DNA from: Pseudomonas zanjanensis
GTDB taxonomy: Bacteria > Pseudomonadota > Gammaproteobacteria > Pseudomonadales > Pseudomonadaceae
DNA: 64,000 bases
Direction of reading: 5' to 3'
NCBI RefSeq assembly: GCF_014268745.2
Contig: NZ_JABWRB020000003.1
Location: 62,001 to 126,000 of the forward strand
Part shown: positions 8,951-17,843 of the stretch, piece by piece
How positions within the stretch are numbered: the first letter of the stretch is position 1
How the letters are laid out: the number at the start of each line of letters is the position of its first letter
Notes under the pieces: generated by a model
What the model was told of the DNA's origin: nothing
The model's database searches: none
Seen by the model: only the letters and a program-made list of their open reading frames with translations
Translations under genes and position numbers: made by a program

Positions 8951-9084
8951 TTGGAGGTTCCCTTGAGCCGGTGATACCACGGCCTGGGATCCAGGCCGAC
9001 GCGTGACCAGATGTAACAATTGGTCGCAGCTCCACACTAGTCCTGGCTGTGGATTAACAAAAATGAATAATTATTGGGTCATGC

Positions 9085-9100
9085 ATAAGCAAAGACTTAT
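9085..9100. promoter_or_regulatory. Candidate LysR-regulator operator
   Basis: ATAAG-N6-CTTAT is a perfect 5+5 inverted repeat in the 187-bp gap between pycA and the divergent LysR gene, 38 bp before the latter's start. A second AT palindrome, AATAATTATT, lies at 9067-9076. Position and symmetry suit a LysR-type site, although the spacing differs by one from the classic T-N11-A. Confidence 0.4.
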
Positions 9101-9137
9101 AGTTGAGCTGTCCGCCCCACACCAGAGTACTTAAAAG

Positions 9138-10100
9138 ATGCGTAAGTCGTTGATGCGTATGACATTGCGTCAATTGCAGATTTTTAACGAGGTGTGCGAC
9201 CTGAGGTCCTACAGCCGTGCAGCCGACGAAATGTCTCTCACACAACCGGCCGTTAGCCTACAGATTCGATCTCTGGAAGAGCTGATTGGCCAGCCGTTAT
9301 TCGAATACGTCGGCAAAAAACTCTACATGACCGAAGCCGCCGAAGCCCTGCAACGTGCCAGCCGCGACATCTTCGGGCGCCTGGAAAACCTCGATATGCA
9401 GCTCTCGGACATGCAGGGTTCGCTGCAAGGCCAACTGAAGCTGGCGGTGGAGTCCAGCGCCAAGTACTTCGTCCCGCATCTATTCGCCGCATTCAAGCGC
9501 CAGCATCCGGAGGTCAACCTCAACCTCACGGTGGTCAATCGCGGCCAGGTCATCCGCCGGCTCTCGGACAACCGCGACGACTTGGTGATCATGTCCATGG
9601 TGCCCCAGGACATGGGCCTGGAATTCCTGCCCTTTCTCAACAATCCGATCGTCGCCGTGGCGCCGCCCGACCATCCGCTGTGCCACCTGGGTCCGCTGCG
9701 CTTGCAGGACCTGGAGCCCTACACGCTGCTGTTGCGCGAGCCGGGGTCCGGCACGCGACTGGCCTGTGAGGAATATTTCAAGGAGAAACGAGTGCACTTC
9801 ACCCAGACGCTGGAAGTGGCGTCGGCGGAGGCCCAGCGCGAATGCGTAGTAGCCGGGCTGGGCGTGGCGCTGTTGACACGCCACGCCGTGAGCCGGGAAT
9901 TGTCGTCCGGCGCACTCATCGAGCTGCCGGTGGAGGAATTGCCGCTGTACCGCAGTTGGTGCCTGGTGCAGGCCAGGGCCAAGCGCCTGTCACCGGTGGC
10001 CCATGCCTTCCTGGCCTTCGTTCGCGGCGAGCGCGCTCAGATCATCGGCCTGGTTGAGCGTTTCGACGGGAAGCCGCCGGCGCTGCCTGCCAGTAATTGA
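9138..10100 (+). CDS. LysR-family transcriptional regulator
   Basis: 320 aa. The N-terminal winged helix-turn-helix ('LRQLQIFNEVCDLRSYSRAADEMSLTQPAVSLQIRSLEELIGQPLFEY') occupies ~8-60. A periplasmic-binding-like effector domain lies at ~95-300. It is divergent from pycA-pycB, the usual arrangement for a LysR regulator of that operon, and the same pairing is known in other pseudomonads. ATGs at 9138, 9153 and 9159 are all possible; the first is kept because the family proteins begin MRKSLMRMTLRQL. The effector is unknown. Its 3' end overlaps the convergent small gene by 59 bp. Confidence 0.9.
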   Translation: MRKSLMRMTLRQLQIFNEVCDLRSYSRAADEMSLTQPAVSLQIRSLEELIGQPLFEYVGKKLYMTEAAEALQRASRDIFGRLENLDMQLSDMQGSLQGQLKLAVESSAKYFVPHLFAAFKRQHPEVNLNLTVVNRGQVIRRLSDNRDDLVIMSMVPQDMGLEFLPFLNNPIVAVAPPDHPLCHLGPLRLQDLEPYTLLLREPGSGTRLACEEYFKEKRVHFTQTLEVASAEAQRECVVAGLGVALLTRHAVSRELSSGALIELPVEELPLYRSWCLVQARAKRLSPVAHAFLAFVRGERAQIIGLVERFDGKPPALPASN

Positions 10101-10251
10101 ACTCTACCGCGTCAGGAAACTCGCTGATCTCGGCCAGAAGCTGACGCTGTTCATAGCGGTCTTCGATGGCACGACGGAACGCCATGCGGCGCTGGTCTTC
10201 CTGCTGACGACGGGTTTTGACGGCGCTGCGTTCTTCGTAGGACTGGGTCAT
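10042..10251 (-). CDS. Small conserved protein (PA3496-like family)
   Basis: 69 aa, highly charged, with no signal peptide. The core 'SAVKTRRQQEDQRRMAFRRAIEDRYEQRQLLAEI' resembles the short Pseudomonas proteins annotated as the PA3496 family ('putative envelope integrity'). GGGAG lies about 8 bp before the ATG at 10251. The gene is convergent with and overlaps the end of the LysR gene by 59 bp, which argues for checking, but start signal and family resemblance favour a real gene. Confidence 0.6.
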   Translation of the reverse strand: MTQSYEERSAVKTRRQQEDQRRMAFRRAIEDRYEQRQLLAEISEFPDAVEFNYWQAAPAASRRNAQPGR

Positions 10252-10354
10252 GTCGAGACTCCCAAGACGTATACGGGAGCTTTACGATGACGGTGAGGGA
10301 TGACGATTTGGCGGCGCGTGCGTTACAGAACGATGAATTCAGGGGAAATGATCC

Positions 10355-10480
10355 CCTGTGGCGAGGGAGCTTGCTCCCGCTCGGCTGCGCAGCAGTCGCA
10401 AACCAGCCAATGCGGTGTATCTGGGAAAATCGTTGGGGGCTGCTTCGCAGCCCAGCGGGAGCAAGCTCCCTCGCCACAAA
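10355..10480. repeat. REPIN (GCGAGGGAGC type)
   Basis: Inverted units TGTGGCGAGGGAGCTTGCTC and GAGCAAGCTCCCTCGCCACA are separated by ~85 bp that contain smaller GCTGCGCAGC-like palindromes. This REP subfamily differs from the CTCGCGA-type repeats elsewhere in the window. It lies past the end of the RpiR-type gene. Confidence 0.85.
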
Positions 10481-10506
10481 AGCCCCTCGACCTCAGGGCT
10501 TGGGAT

Positions 10507-11373
10507 TCAGTCGTCCAGCGCCTTCACCGACTTGGGCGACAGCCTCAGGCTGCGAAGGCTGCGCTTCACGCTCTTGAGGTGGTTGACCAAGCTCGGGCCA
10601 CGAGCCATGGCGACGCCCATCGCCAGTACGTCGATCACCACCAGATGGGCGATGCGCGAGGTTAGCGGCGTGTAGATCTCAGTGTCTTCATGCACGTCGA
10701 TGGCCAGGTTCACCGTGGAAAGCTCTGCCAGAGGCGTCTGGCTCGGGCACAAGGTGATCAACGAGGCACCGCTTTCGCGCACCAGGTTCGCGGTGATCAG
10801 CAGGTCCTTGGAACGCCCCGACTGGGAAATGCAGATCGCCACATCGGTGGGTTTCAAGGTCACTGCCGACATGGCCTGCATGTGCGGGTCGGAATAGGCC
10901 GCTGCCGTCAGCAGCAACCGGAAGAACTTGTGCTGGGCATCGGCGGCCACCGCGCCCGAGGCGCCGAAGCCATAAAACTCGACACGCTGGGCCTGGGACA
11001 TGGCCGTGACGGCTTTTTGCAACGCCACCGGGTCGAGCTTCTCGCGAACCTCCATCAACGTATGCAGGGTCGTGTCGAAGATTTTCAGGCTGTAGTCCGC
11101 TACTGAATCATCTTCATGGATCGCAAACTGACCGAAGCTCGCGCCGGCGGCCAGGCTTTGCGCCAGCTTGAGTTTCAGGTCCTGGAAGCCCGAGCAACCG
11201 ATGGCCCGGCAGAAGCGCACGATGGTCGGTTCACTGATGCCGACGCTGTGGGCAAGATCGGCCATGGAGCTATGCATCACGGCCGCTGGATCAAGCAGTA
11301 CGTGATCGGCGACTTTCAGCTCCGACTTGCGCAGCAAGTGGCGTGACTGGGCGATGTGTTGCAACAGGTTCAA
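10507..11373 (-). CDS. MurR/RpiR (HexR-like) transcriptional regulator
   Basis: 288 aa. The N-terminal RpiR helix-turn-helix spans ~1-77 ('SMADLAHSVGISEPTIVRFCRAIGCSGFQDLKLKLAQSL'). A SIS sugar-phosphate-binding domain spans ~115-260 ('VEFYGFGASGAVAADAQHKFFRLL', 'AICISQSGRSKDLLITANLVRESGA'). Such proteins sense phosphosugars. It is similar to HexR, which controls glucose/Entner-Doudoroff genes, but the N-terminus differs from the canonical Pseudomonas HexR beside zwf, so it is a paralogue. A perfect 19-bp palindrome matching the HexR-type motif lies 44 bp upstream, suggesting autoregulation. Monocistronic. Confidence 0.88.
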   Translation of the reverse strand: MNLLQHIAQSRHLLRKSELKVADHVLLDPAAVMHSSMADLAHSVGISEPTIVRFCRAIGCSGFQDLKLKLAQSLAAGASFGQFAIHEDDSVADYSLKIFDTTLHTLMEVREKLDPVALQKAVTAMSQAQRVEFYGFGASGAVAADAQHKFFRLLLTAAAYSDPHMQAMSAVTLKPTDVAICISQSGRSKDLLITANLVRESGASLITLCPSQTPLAELSTVNLAIDVHEDTEIYTPLTSRIAHLVVIDVLAMGVAMARGPSLVNHLKSVKRSLRSLRLSPKSVKALDD

Positions 11374-11416
11374 GGGGCTGGACTCTTGTTATGGGCAGAT
11401 GCCGGGATGTAGCAAG

Positions 11417-11435
11417 CTTGTAGTTATACTACAAG
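11417..11435. promoter_or_regulatory. Palindromic operator of the RpiR/HexR type
   Basis: CTTGTAGT-TAT-ACTACAAG is a perfect 8+3+8 inverted repeat. Its core TGTAGTTATACTACA fits the TGTARTWWWAYTACA pattern described for HexR-like regulators. It is placed 44 bp before the start of the RpiR-type gene on the minus strand. Confidence 0.75.
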
Positions 11436-11817
11436 AATTGGCGCTTTGCCCGTCCAAAACGTAACTGGATTACCTCGCTGCCCCTTTGTTTTGGCCGAGG
11501 ATTGCCCGATGTAGCAGTCTGGGCCGTAGCGCAAAGCCTCTGCGCTGTCGATCGCCTGACTTCCCGACCCGGCCAGAGCTTCCAACGTGGGCAATAGCGT
11601 CTATTTCCAATGAGCCAAACACTCAACAACTTGCAGTTCCCAACATTATATAATCCCTACAACCCTAGGCGGTAGCTCTCAAGCCAAAACCAAGTAGGCC
11701 ATTGAAAGTTCATTTCTCCTTACAATACCAACTGCCACTTAGCTAACACCATCAAGTCAAAGCCGTTATATTGGCTCCCGCAGGAAGCAATCAACTTTAA
11801 CTAAAGGAATTACCACT
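11436..11817. other. AT-richer intergenic region with possible promoter
   Basis: 382 bp. The segment 11640-11720 is notably AT-rich and holds a TATAAT hexamer at 11649-11654 that could be a -10 box for the small gene at 11818; no good -35 is visible. There is no convincing gene on either strand. Confidence 0.35.
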
Positions 11818-12132
11818 ATGAAAATCACAACTAAAGATTGGACAGCACAAATCGATCGTATGCCAGGCGCTGCATCTTTCCGCACCTTTGGCACCGTAAC
11901 CGTAGCAAATTCCGGCGTTATCCCGACGCTGGTCCGGAGTGCCAAACAGGACAAATCTTTTGATCTACGATTGGAGTTGACACTTCAAAACTCCGCCGGG
12001 GTTTCGCTACAAGTGCTCACAGACAAGGTTGTCGAATACAAAGAGCTGGGCGAATCCAACGTCACCAGTGTCAGTATTTTTTTCGAAGGAAAGTTGCTGC
12101 ACCACATTGATGAAATTCTAATCACCCACTAA
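11818..12132 (+). CDS. Hypothetical protein, 104 aa
   Basis: 104 aa, with no signal peptide or membrane segment, and likely beta-rich. It begins MKITTKDWTAQIDRMPGAASFRTFGTVTVANSG and continues 'DLRLELTLQNSAGVSLQVLTDKVV'. No motif was recognised. AAAGGA lies 9 bp before the ATG, the frame ends shortly before a terminator hairpin, and the surroundings are AT-richer than neighbouring genes, which together support a real, perhaps recently acquired, gene. It stands alone between two unrelated minus-strand genes. Confidence 0.7.
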   Translation: MKITTKDWTAQIDRMPGAASFRTFGTVTVANSGVIPTLVRSAKQDKSFDLRLELTLQNSAGVSLQVLTDKVVEYKELGESNVTSVSIFFEGKLLHHIDEILITH

Positions 12133-12149
12133 GCACTCGGCCACAAACA

Positions 12150-12188
12150 ACTTCCCGCCCGACGCATTCGTCGTCAGACGGGAAGTTT
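12150..12188 (+). terminator. Terminator hairpin
   Basis: The outer stem ACTTCCCG/CGGGAAGT (12150-12157 with 12179-12186) encloses GACG/CGTC and is followed by a short T run. It lies 18 bp past the stop at 12132 and 16 bp before the convergent GGDEF/EAL stop, so it may serve both strands. Confidence 0.6.
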
Positions 12189-12203
12189 CAATCGGCGATC
12201 AGT

Positions 12204-15077
12204 TCACTTAGCCAAGTGTTCCATCCGCAACAACTTGGCCAACCCCTCGGCTTCCACCGGCCGGCTGATCAGATACCCTTGAACCTCATCGCAACCTTCG
12301 TTCCTGAGGAACTCAAGCTGCTCCTGGCGCTCAACGCCTTCAGCCACTACCTTGAGCGACAAGCCATGGGCCATTGCAATGATTGCCCGGGTAATGGCGG
12401 TGTCCACGCTGCCCTCGCCCAGTCCCCGAATGAACGCTTGGTCGATCTTCACGTAGTCCACCGGGATACGCTTGAGGTAGCTCAAGGATGAGTAGCCGGT
12501 GCCAAAATCATCGATCGCCAGCTTGACCCCAAGGTCGCGCAATTGCTGGAACGTGGCGATGATGTGTTCAACGCTGTCGAGCAACTGGCTCTCGGTCAAC
12601 TCCAGCTCCAGGTACTGGGGCGCCAGGCCGGTTTCCTCCAGCACTTGTCGCACCAGGCTGACCAGCTTGCCCTGGCGCAACTGATGCACCGACAGGTTGA
12701 CCGACACCCTGATCGGCTCAAGCCCTTGGCGCTGCCATTCGCACGCCTGCCAACAGGCTTGGCGCAACACGAACTCGCCAATCGGTCCGATCAGCCCGGT
12801 CTCTTCAGCCAAGCCGATGAAATCCCCCGGCGGGACTCGGCCCATGGCCGGATGATCCCAACGCACCAGCGCCTCGGCGGCGTTCAGGCGACCGGTGGCC
12901 AGGCACAATTTGGGCTGATAAAAGACCTTCAGTTGTTGCTCTTCCAAGGCCTTGCGCAGTTGATTTTCCAGTTGCAGGCGCTCCAGCGTGCTGGCCTGGA
13001 GACTCTCGGTGTAGAACTGGAAGTTGTTGCCCCCCAGATGCTTGGCGTGCTGCATGGCCATGTTCGCCTGGCTGACCAGCGTGGCAATTTCTCGCGTGTT
13101 GTCTGGCAACAAGCTGATGCCGATGGAGGCACTGAGCACCAATTCATGACCTTCGATGGTCAGCGGCACGCGCAGCTTGGCGGCCAGCCGGGTCGCCACC
13201 CGCGCCAGGCTGGAAAGGCTGCCGTAGGCATCGAACAACACCGCAAACTCATCGCCGGATAACCGGGCAATGGTGTCGGCCTCGGGCAGTGCATTGATCA
13301 AGCGCCGCGCCATTTTCTGCAACAACTGGTCGGCGATGTCATGGCCGAGGCTATCGTTGAGCAGTTTGAAACGGTCCAGGTTGATATGCAGCAACGCCAG
13401 GCTACGCCGTCCACCCTGGCGCACCCGCTGATGAGCTTCGTTCAGGCGCTCGCGGAACAGGGAGCGATTCGCCAGCCCGGTCAGCTCGTCGTAATGGGTC
13501 AGGTAGCGCATGCGCTCTTCGGATTCGCGGCGCGCCGAAAGATCGGCGAAAAAGCCCACGATATGGCTGATATTTCCCCGAGCATTGCGCACGACGTTCA
13601 GTTGCAGCCATTGCGGGTACAACTCGCCGTTGGCCCGCGCCTCCACCAGCTCACCCTGCCAGGTGCCATGCTGTTTGAGCGCTTGGCGAATGATGGGGTA
13701 GTGCCGGCGCGCGTCGCGACTGCACGGCAGGTTGACGACGTTGCGCCCGAGCATGTCATCGATATTGAAACCGGTGACTCGCGTGAACGCTTGATTGGCC
13801 GCGAGCAGCACATAGTTGGGGTCGAAAATCACAATCCCTTCGCTGGCGGCCTCGAACACCGTGGCCGCCAGCTGCCGTTGCTGCTCGAGTTCCTTGCTCG
13901 CGCTGATGTCGCGCCGAGTCCCGACCATGCGCAGCACCCGTCCGCTGGCGCTGCGCTCCACGGCCCGGCCACGGTCTTCGATCCAGACCCAATGGCCATC
14001 GCCGTGCCGCACCCGGTATTCGATCTGGTAATCCTCGCTGCGACCCTTGAGGTGTTCAACCAGGGCCCGCTTGAGCGCCGGCAGGTCTTGGGGGTGCAGG
14101 CGCGGAGTGAGATGGCTGAGCATCGCCGTGACGTATTCGGGCTCCAGGCCGAACAACTCCTTGAGCTGGGTGTGATGGACTTCGTCAGTCTGCAGGTTCC
14201 AATCCCACAACCCCAGCTCACTGGCCTTGAGGGCCAGGGCCAGGCGCGCCTCGCTTTTGCTCAGGGCCTGGCTGGCGGCCTCCAACTCAAGGCTGCGCTG
14301 CGCGACCCGCGCCTCCAGGCCCACTTGGGCCGCCCGCAATTTTTCCTCGGCCGAGCGCCGTTGCTCAACCTCCCGGCCCAGCGCCTCGTTGAGCATCGCA
14401 CCGCGGGTTTGGGTTTGCTGCAGATGCTCGATCAACGCTTGGTTCTGGAAACGGCGCAACATGCCATTCTGAATCAGGCGATTGACTTGCCAAGCCACCA
14501 CGCTCAAGGAAACCAACACAATCAGCCCGAGCCAGCCCCACCCCCGCTGCTGCTCATCGCCACCCCAGAAGAGATAGCCGATGGCCGGCAACAGGCAGGG
14601 CAAGGCAAAGGACAGGAACGCCGGAAGACTCACGGCATAGGCCACGCTGGCCGACAACGCGGCCGCGCCAATCAGGCCGAACACCCAGGCCTGCTGCTGG
14701 AAGCTGTCGGCCGGGACCAACGCGATGCCAGCACCAGCCAGCGTGAGGCCGGTCATCGCCGAGCCCAGCAAAAACATACGCAACCAGATCGGGTGGGCCT
14801 GGCGGCTTGGCATTGCCGAATCGAAAGCCGCCACCTGGATCACCCGCAACGCCACCAGTGACAACAACCAGACGAGCCAGACGCTGACCAGGAAATAGCG
14901 CCGCGGCTCCCATAACAGTGCGGCGCAGACCAGACCGTTGAGCAGCATGAACAATGTAGGAAGCAGTGAGCCCTGATACAGCAGACGTGTGCGCTCGACC
15001 GCCATCTCCGTGGCGTACTGCTTGCAGATGACCCGCGGTTCCACACAGGGGCCCGCCGGATCGGAATTGAGGGTCAT
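12204..15077 (-). CDS. Membrane PAS-GGDEF-EAL cyclic-di-GMP protein
   Basis: 957 aa inner-membrane protein. It has about six N-terminal hydrophobic segments (residues ~35-215), a coiled coil rich in Arg/Glu/Gln, two PAS/PAC modules ('LWDWNLQTDEVHHTQLKELF' and 'IVIFDPNYVLLAANQAF'), a GGDEF domain and a C-terminal EAL domain. The cyclase signature is degenerate (SGDEF). The phosphodiesterase domain keeps 'EALVRW', 'ELTES', 'DDFGTGYSSL', 'VKIDQ' and 'AEGVER', so c-di-GMP breakdown is the more likely activity. The ATG at 15077 (MTLNSDPAG) is preferred to the upstream 15155 because it begins near the cytoplasmic N-terminus; neither has a strong ribosome site. Divergent from uvrD. Confidence 0.87.
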   Translation of the reverse strand: MTLNSDPAGPCVEPRVICKQYATEMAVERTRLLYQGSLLPTLFMLLNGLVCAALLWEPRRYFLVSVWLVWLLSLVALRVIQVAAFDSAMPSRQAHPIWLRMFLLGSAMTGLTLAGAGIALVPADSFQQQAWVFGLIGAAALSASVAYAVSLPAFLSFALPCLLPAIGYLFWGGDEQQRGWGWLGLIVLVSLSVVAWQVNRLIQNGMLRRFQNQALIEHLQQTQTRGAMLNEALGREVEQRRSAEEKLRAAQVGLEARVAQRSLELEAASQALSKSEARLALALKASELGLWDWNLQTDEVHHTQLKELFGLEPEYVTAMLSHLTPRLHPQDLPALKRALVEHLKGRSEDYQIEYRVRHGDGHWVWIEDRGRAVERSASGRVLRMVGTRRDISASKELEQQRQLAATVFEAASEGIVIFDPNYVLLAANQAFTRVTGFNIDDMLGRNVVNLPCSRDARRHYPIIRQALKQHGTWQGELVEARANGELYPQWLQLNVVRNARGNISHIVGFFADLSARRESEERMRYLTHYDELTGLANRSLFRERLNEAHQRVRQGGRRSLALLHINLDRFKLLNDSLGHDIADQLLQKMARRLINALPEADTIARLSGDEFAVLFDAYGSLSSLARVATRLAAKLRVPLTIEGHELVLSASIGISLLPDNTREIATLVSQANMAMQHAKHLGGNNFQFYTESLQASTLERLQLENQLRKALEEQQLKVFYQPKLCLATGRLNAAEALVRWDHPAMGRVPPGDFIGLAEETGLIGPIGEFVLRQACWQACEWQRQGLEPIRVSVNLSVHQLRQGKLVSLVRQVLEETGLAPQYLELELTESQLLDSVEHIIATFQQLRDLGVKLAIDDFGTGYSSLSYLKRIPVDYVKIDQAFIRGLGEGSVDTAITRAIIAMAHGLSLKVVAEGVERQEQLEFLRNEGCDEVQGYLISRPVEAEGLAKLLRMEHLAK

Positions 15078-15338
15078 TGGCACTGTTCTTGTTCTTATAG
15101 AGAGGAGCGTGGAGAACCCGAAACAAGCGCCGAGCATACACAAGCCATGGGCCATCCCACACTGCCCCAGCTCATAAAAACATTGAAAAAAGTCGCTATT
15201 TCATTGGATGGCGCCCCTCCCGAGCGAGTCCTGCCAACGCCTGTAGCCCGTGACTCGCCGGTCATCACCAAACGGTCTTTTATCGGCCGATGCAAAGCTC
15301 GGTTTGCCCGGGGTGACGCCGCACCCTAGAATGCTCCG

Positions 15339-17522
15339 ATGCGCGATGATCTCTCCCTTCTGCTGAACTCCCTCAACGATGCCCAACGCCAGGCCGTAGC
15401 CGCCTCCGTGGGTCGTCAGTTGGTCCTGGCCGGTGCCGGCTCCGGTAAAACCCGAGTGCTGGTGCACCGTATCGCCTGGTTGATCCAGGTCGAGAACGCC
15501 TCGCCCCATTCGATCCTGTCGGTGACATTCACCAACAAGGCCGCGGCGGAGATGCGCCATCGCATCGAACAACTGATGGGCATCAACCCCGCCGGCATGT
15601 GGGTCGGCACCTTCCACGGCCTGGCGCACCGCTTGTTGCGGGCGCATTGGCAGGAGGCCGGGCTGAGCCAGACCTTCCAGATCCTGGACAGCGACGACCA
15701 GCAACGCCTGGTCAAGCGGGTGATCCGCGAGCTGGGCCTGGACGAACAACGCTGGCCGGCCCGCCAGGCCCAATGGTTCATCAACGGCCAGAAAGACGAA
15801 GGCCTGCGCCCGCAGCATATCCAGGCCAGCGGCGACCTGTTCCTGGCAACCATGCGCAGCATCTACGAAGCCTACGAGGCGGCGTGCCAGCGTGCCGGGG
15901 TGATCGACTTTTCCGAGCTGCTGCTGCGGGCCCTGGACCTGTGGCGCGACCACCCGGGCCTGCTGGCTCACTACCAAAAGCGCTTCCGGCATGTACTGGT
16001 GGACGAGTTCCAGGACACCAACGCCGTGCAATACGCCTGGTTGCGCCTGCTCGCCAAGGGCGGCGACAGCCTGATGGTGGTGGGTGACGACGATCAGTCG
16101 ATCTACGGCTGGCGCGGCGCCAAGATCGAGAACATTCACCAGTACTCGGCGGACTTTCCCGACGCCGAAGTCATCCGCCTGGAACAGAACTACCGCTCCA
16201 CCGCCGGCATCCTCAAAGCCGCCAACGCCCTGATCGCCAACAACACCGGGCGCTTGGGCAAGGAACTGTGGACTGATGGCGGCGAAGGCGAAGCGATCAA
16301 CCTCTACGCCGCCTTCAACGAACACGATGAGGCCCGCTACGTGGTGGAAACCATCGAGAGCGCGCTGAAAACCGGCCTGGCCCGTAGCGACATTGCCATC
16401 CTGTACCGTTCCAACGCCCAGTCGCGAGTGCTGGAAGAGGCCTTGCTGCGCGAACGGATCCCTTACCGCATCTATGGTGGCCAGCGCTTCTTCGAACGTG
16501 CGGAAATCAAGAACGCCATGGCCTATCTGCGCCTGATCGAAGGTCGGGGCAACGACGCGGCCCTGGAGCGGGTCATCAACGTGCCTACGCGGGGCATTGG
16601 CGAGAAAACCGTCGAGGCGATTCGCGATCACGCGCGCCACAGCCATGTGTCCATGTGGGAAGCCATGCGCCAGCTGGTCACCAACAAAGGCGTGACCGGT
16701 CGCGCCGCCGGTGCCCTGAAGGCCTTCATGGACCTGATCGAAGACCTGGCCGCCAAGTGTGGGGAAATGCCCCTGCACTTGATGACCCAGACCGTCATCG
16801 AGCAGTCCGGCCTGATCGCCTACCACGAAGCGGAAAAAGGCGAGAAAGGCCAGGCCCGGGTGGAAAACCTCGAGGAACTGGTCAGCGCCGCGCGCAACTT
16901 CGAGAACACCGAAGAAGACGCAGACCTGTCGCCCCTGTCGGCCTTCCTCGGTCACGCCTCGCTGGAGGCCGGCGACACCCAGGCCGACGAACATGAAGAC
17001 AGCGTCCAGCTGATGACCCTGCACAGCGCCAAGGGCCTGGAATTCCCCTACGTGTTTCTCGTGGGCATGGAAGAAGGCCTGTTCCCTCACAAGATGAGCC
17101 TGGAAGAGCCGGGACGCCTGGAAGAGGAACGACGCCTGGCCTATGTCGGTATCACCCGCGCCATGCAGAACCTGGTCATGACCTACGCCGAAACCCGACG
17201 CTTGTATGGCAGCGAGACCTACAACAAAGTGTCGCGCTTCGTACGTGAAGTGCCGAAGGGCTTGATCCAGGAAGTGCGGCTGTCCAACAGTGTCAGCCGA
17301 CCGTTCGGCGGCGGCCAGCAACAAAGCACCAGCAGCTTGTTTGGCGGCAGCGATATCCCGGAAACCGGCTTCAGCCTCGGCCAGACCGTGCGGCATTCGG
17401 TATTCGGCGACGGCGTTATCCTCAACTTCGAAGGCGCCGGCGCCCAGGCCCGGGTGCAGGTGAATTTCAGCGAAGGCAGCAAGTGGCTGATGCTGGGGTA
17501 TGCCAAGCTCGAAGCGATCTAA
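15339..17522 (+). CDS. uvrD: DNA helicase II (UvrD)
   Basis: 727 aa SF1A 3'-5' helicase acting in nucleotide excision repair and methyl-directed mismatch repair. Walker A AGAGSGKT is at 31-38, motif II is 'VDEFQDTN', and 'GDDDQSIYGWRGA', 'EQNYRST' and 'TLHSAKGLEFPYVF' are the later helicase motifs. 'VGITRAM' and a C-terminal Tudor-like tail complete a protein of the family's usual length. A TAGAAT hexamer seven bases before the ATG, with TTGCCC 17 bp further up, may be the promoter and would leave almost no leader. Confidence 0.96.
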   Translation: MRDDLSLLLNSLNDAQRQAVAASVGRQLVLAGAGSGKTRVLVHRIAWLIQVENASPHSILSVTFTNKAAAEMRHRIEQLMGINPAGMWVGTFHGLAHRLLRAHWQEAGLSQTFQILDSDDQQRLVKRVIRELGLDEQRWPARQAQWFINGQKDEGLRPQHIQASGDLFLATMRSIYEAYEAACQRAGVIDFSELLLRALDLWRDHPGLLAHYQKRFRHVLVDEFQDTNAVQYAWLRLLAKGGDSLMVVGDDDQSIYGWRGAKIENIHQYSADFPDAEVIRLEQNYRSTAGILKAANALIANNTGRLGKELWTDGGEGEAINLYAAFNEHDEARYVVETIESALKTGLARSDIAILYRSNAQSRVLEEALLRERIPYRIYGGQRFFERAEIKNAMAYLRLIEGRGNDAALERVINVPTRGIGEKTVEAIRDHARHSHVSMWEAMRQLVTNKGVTGRAAGALKAFMDLIEDLAAKCGEMPLHLMTQTVIEQSGLIAYHEAEKGEKGQARVENLEELVSAARNFENTEEDADLSPLSAFLGHASLEAGDTQADEHEDSVQLMTLHSAKGLEFPYVFLVGMEEGLFPHKMSLEEPGRLEEERRLAYVGITRAMQNLVMTYAETRRLYGSETYNKVSRFVREVPKGLIQEVRLSNSVSRPFGGGQQQSTSSLFGGSDIPETGFSLGQTVRHSVFGDGVILNFEGAGAQARVQVNFSEGSKWLMLGYAKLEAI

Positions 17523-17550
17523 AGACCCACAGGAAGCACCCTCTGTGCCT

Positions 17551-17644
17551 CCTGTGGGAGCAAGGCTTGCCCGCGATAGCGATCGGTCTGACACATCTAT
17601 GTCGAATGGGCCACCGCTTCGCGGGCAAGCCTTGCTCCCACAGG
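17551..17644. repeat. REPIN (REP doublet)
   Basis: CCTGTGGGAGCAAGGCTTGC faces GCAAGCCTTGCTCCCACAGG across about 55 bp. It lies directly past uvrD. Confidence 0.85.
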
Positions 17645-17843
17645 TATAAAACCCCCACCCACATTGTAGTTTCCGATAGAACTTGTTCCCCTTTCCTACA
17701 GCCCAAAGCGAACAAGCCTTCTTGCACAGCCGAAGCTGAACCTAAGCTGTCACGCAAAAGCCCGAAACACTCTCCCGCTAGCCAGCAACAGTTCAGCTGT
17801 GCAACATGGCGCGCGTGCTATCCACAAATGGGAATGCCTTTAT

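Noticed and set aside
5708..8974. 1,088-codon open frame on the plus strand
   Set aside because: It is antisense to pycB and pycA across both genes; its composition is the shadow pattern of GC-rich codons and it has no family resemblance.
10355..10480. CRISPR-like repeat or bidirectional promoter structure
   Set aside because: Only two inverted units matching REP elements found at other gene ends; no spacer-repeat periodicity.
13341..14861. 506-codon plus-strand frame
   Set aside because: Antisense of the GGDEF/EAL gene; low-complexity shadow.
15201..17594. 797-codon open frame on the minus strand
   Set aside because: Exact antisense shadow of uvrD, rich in His/Gln/Gly runs with no domain.
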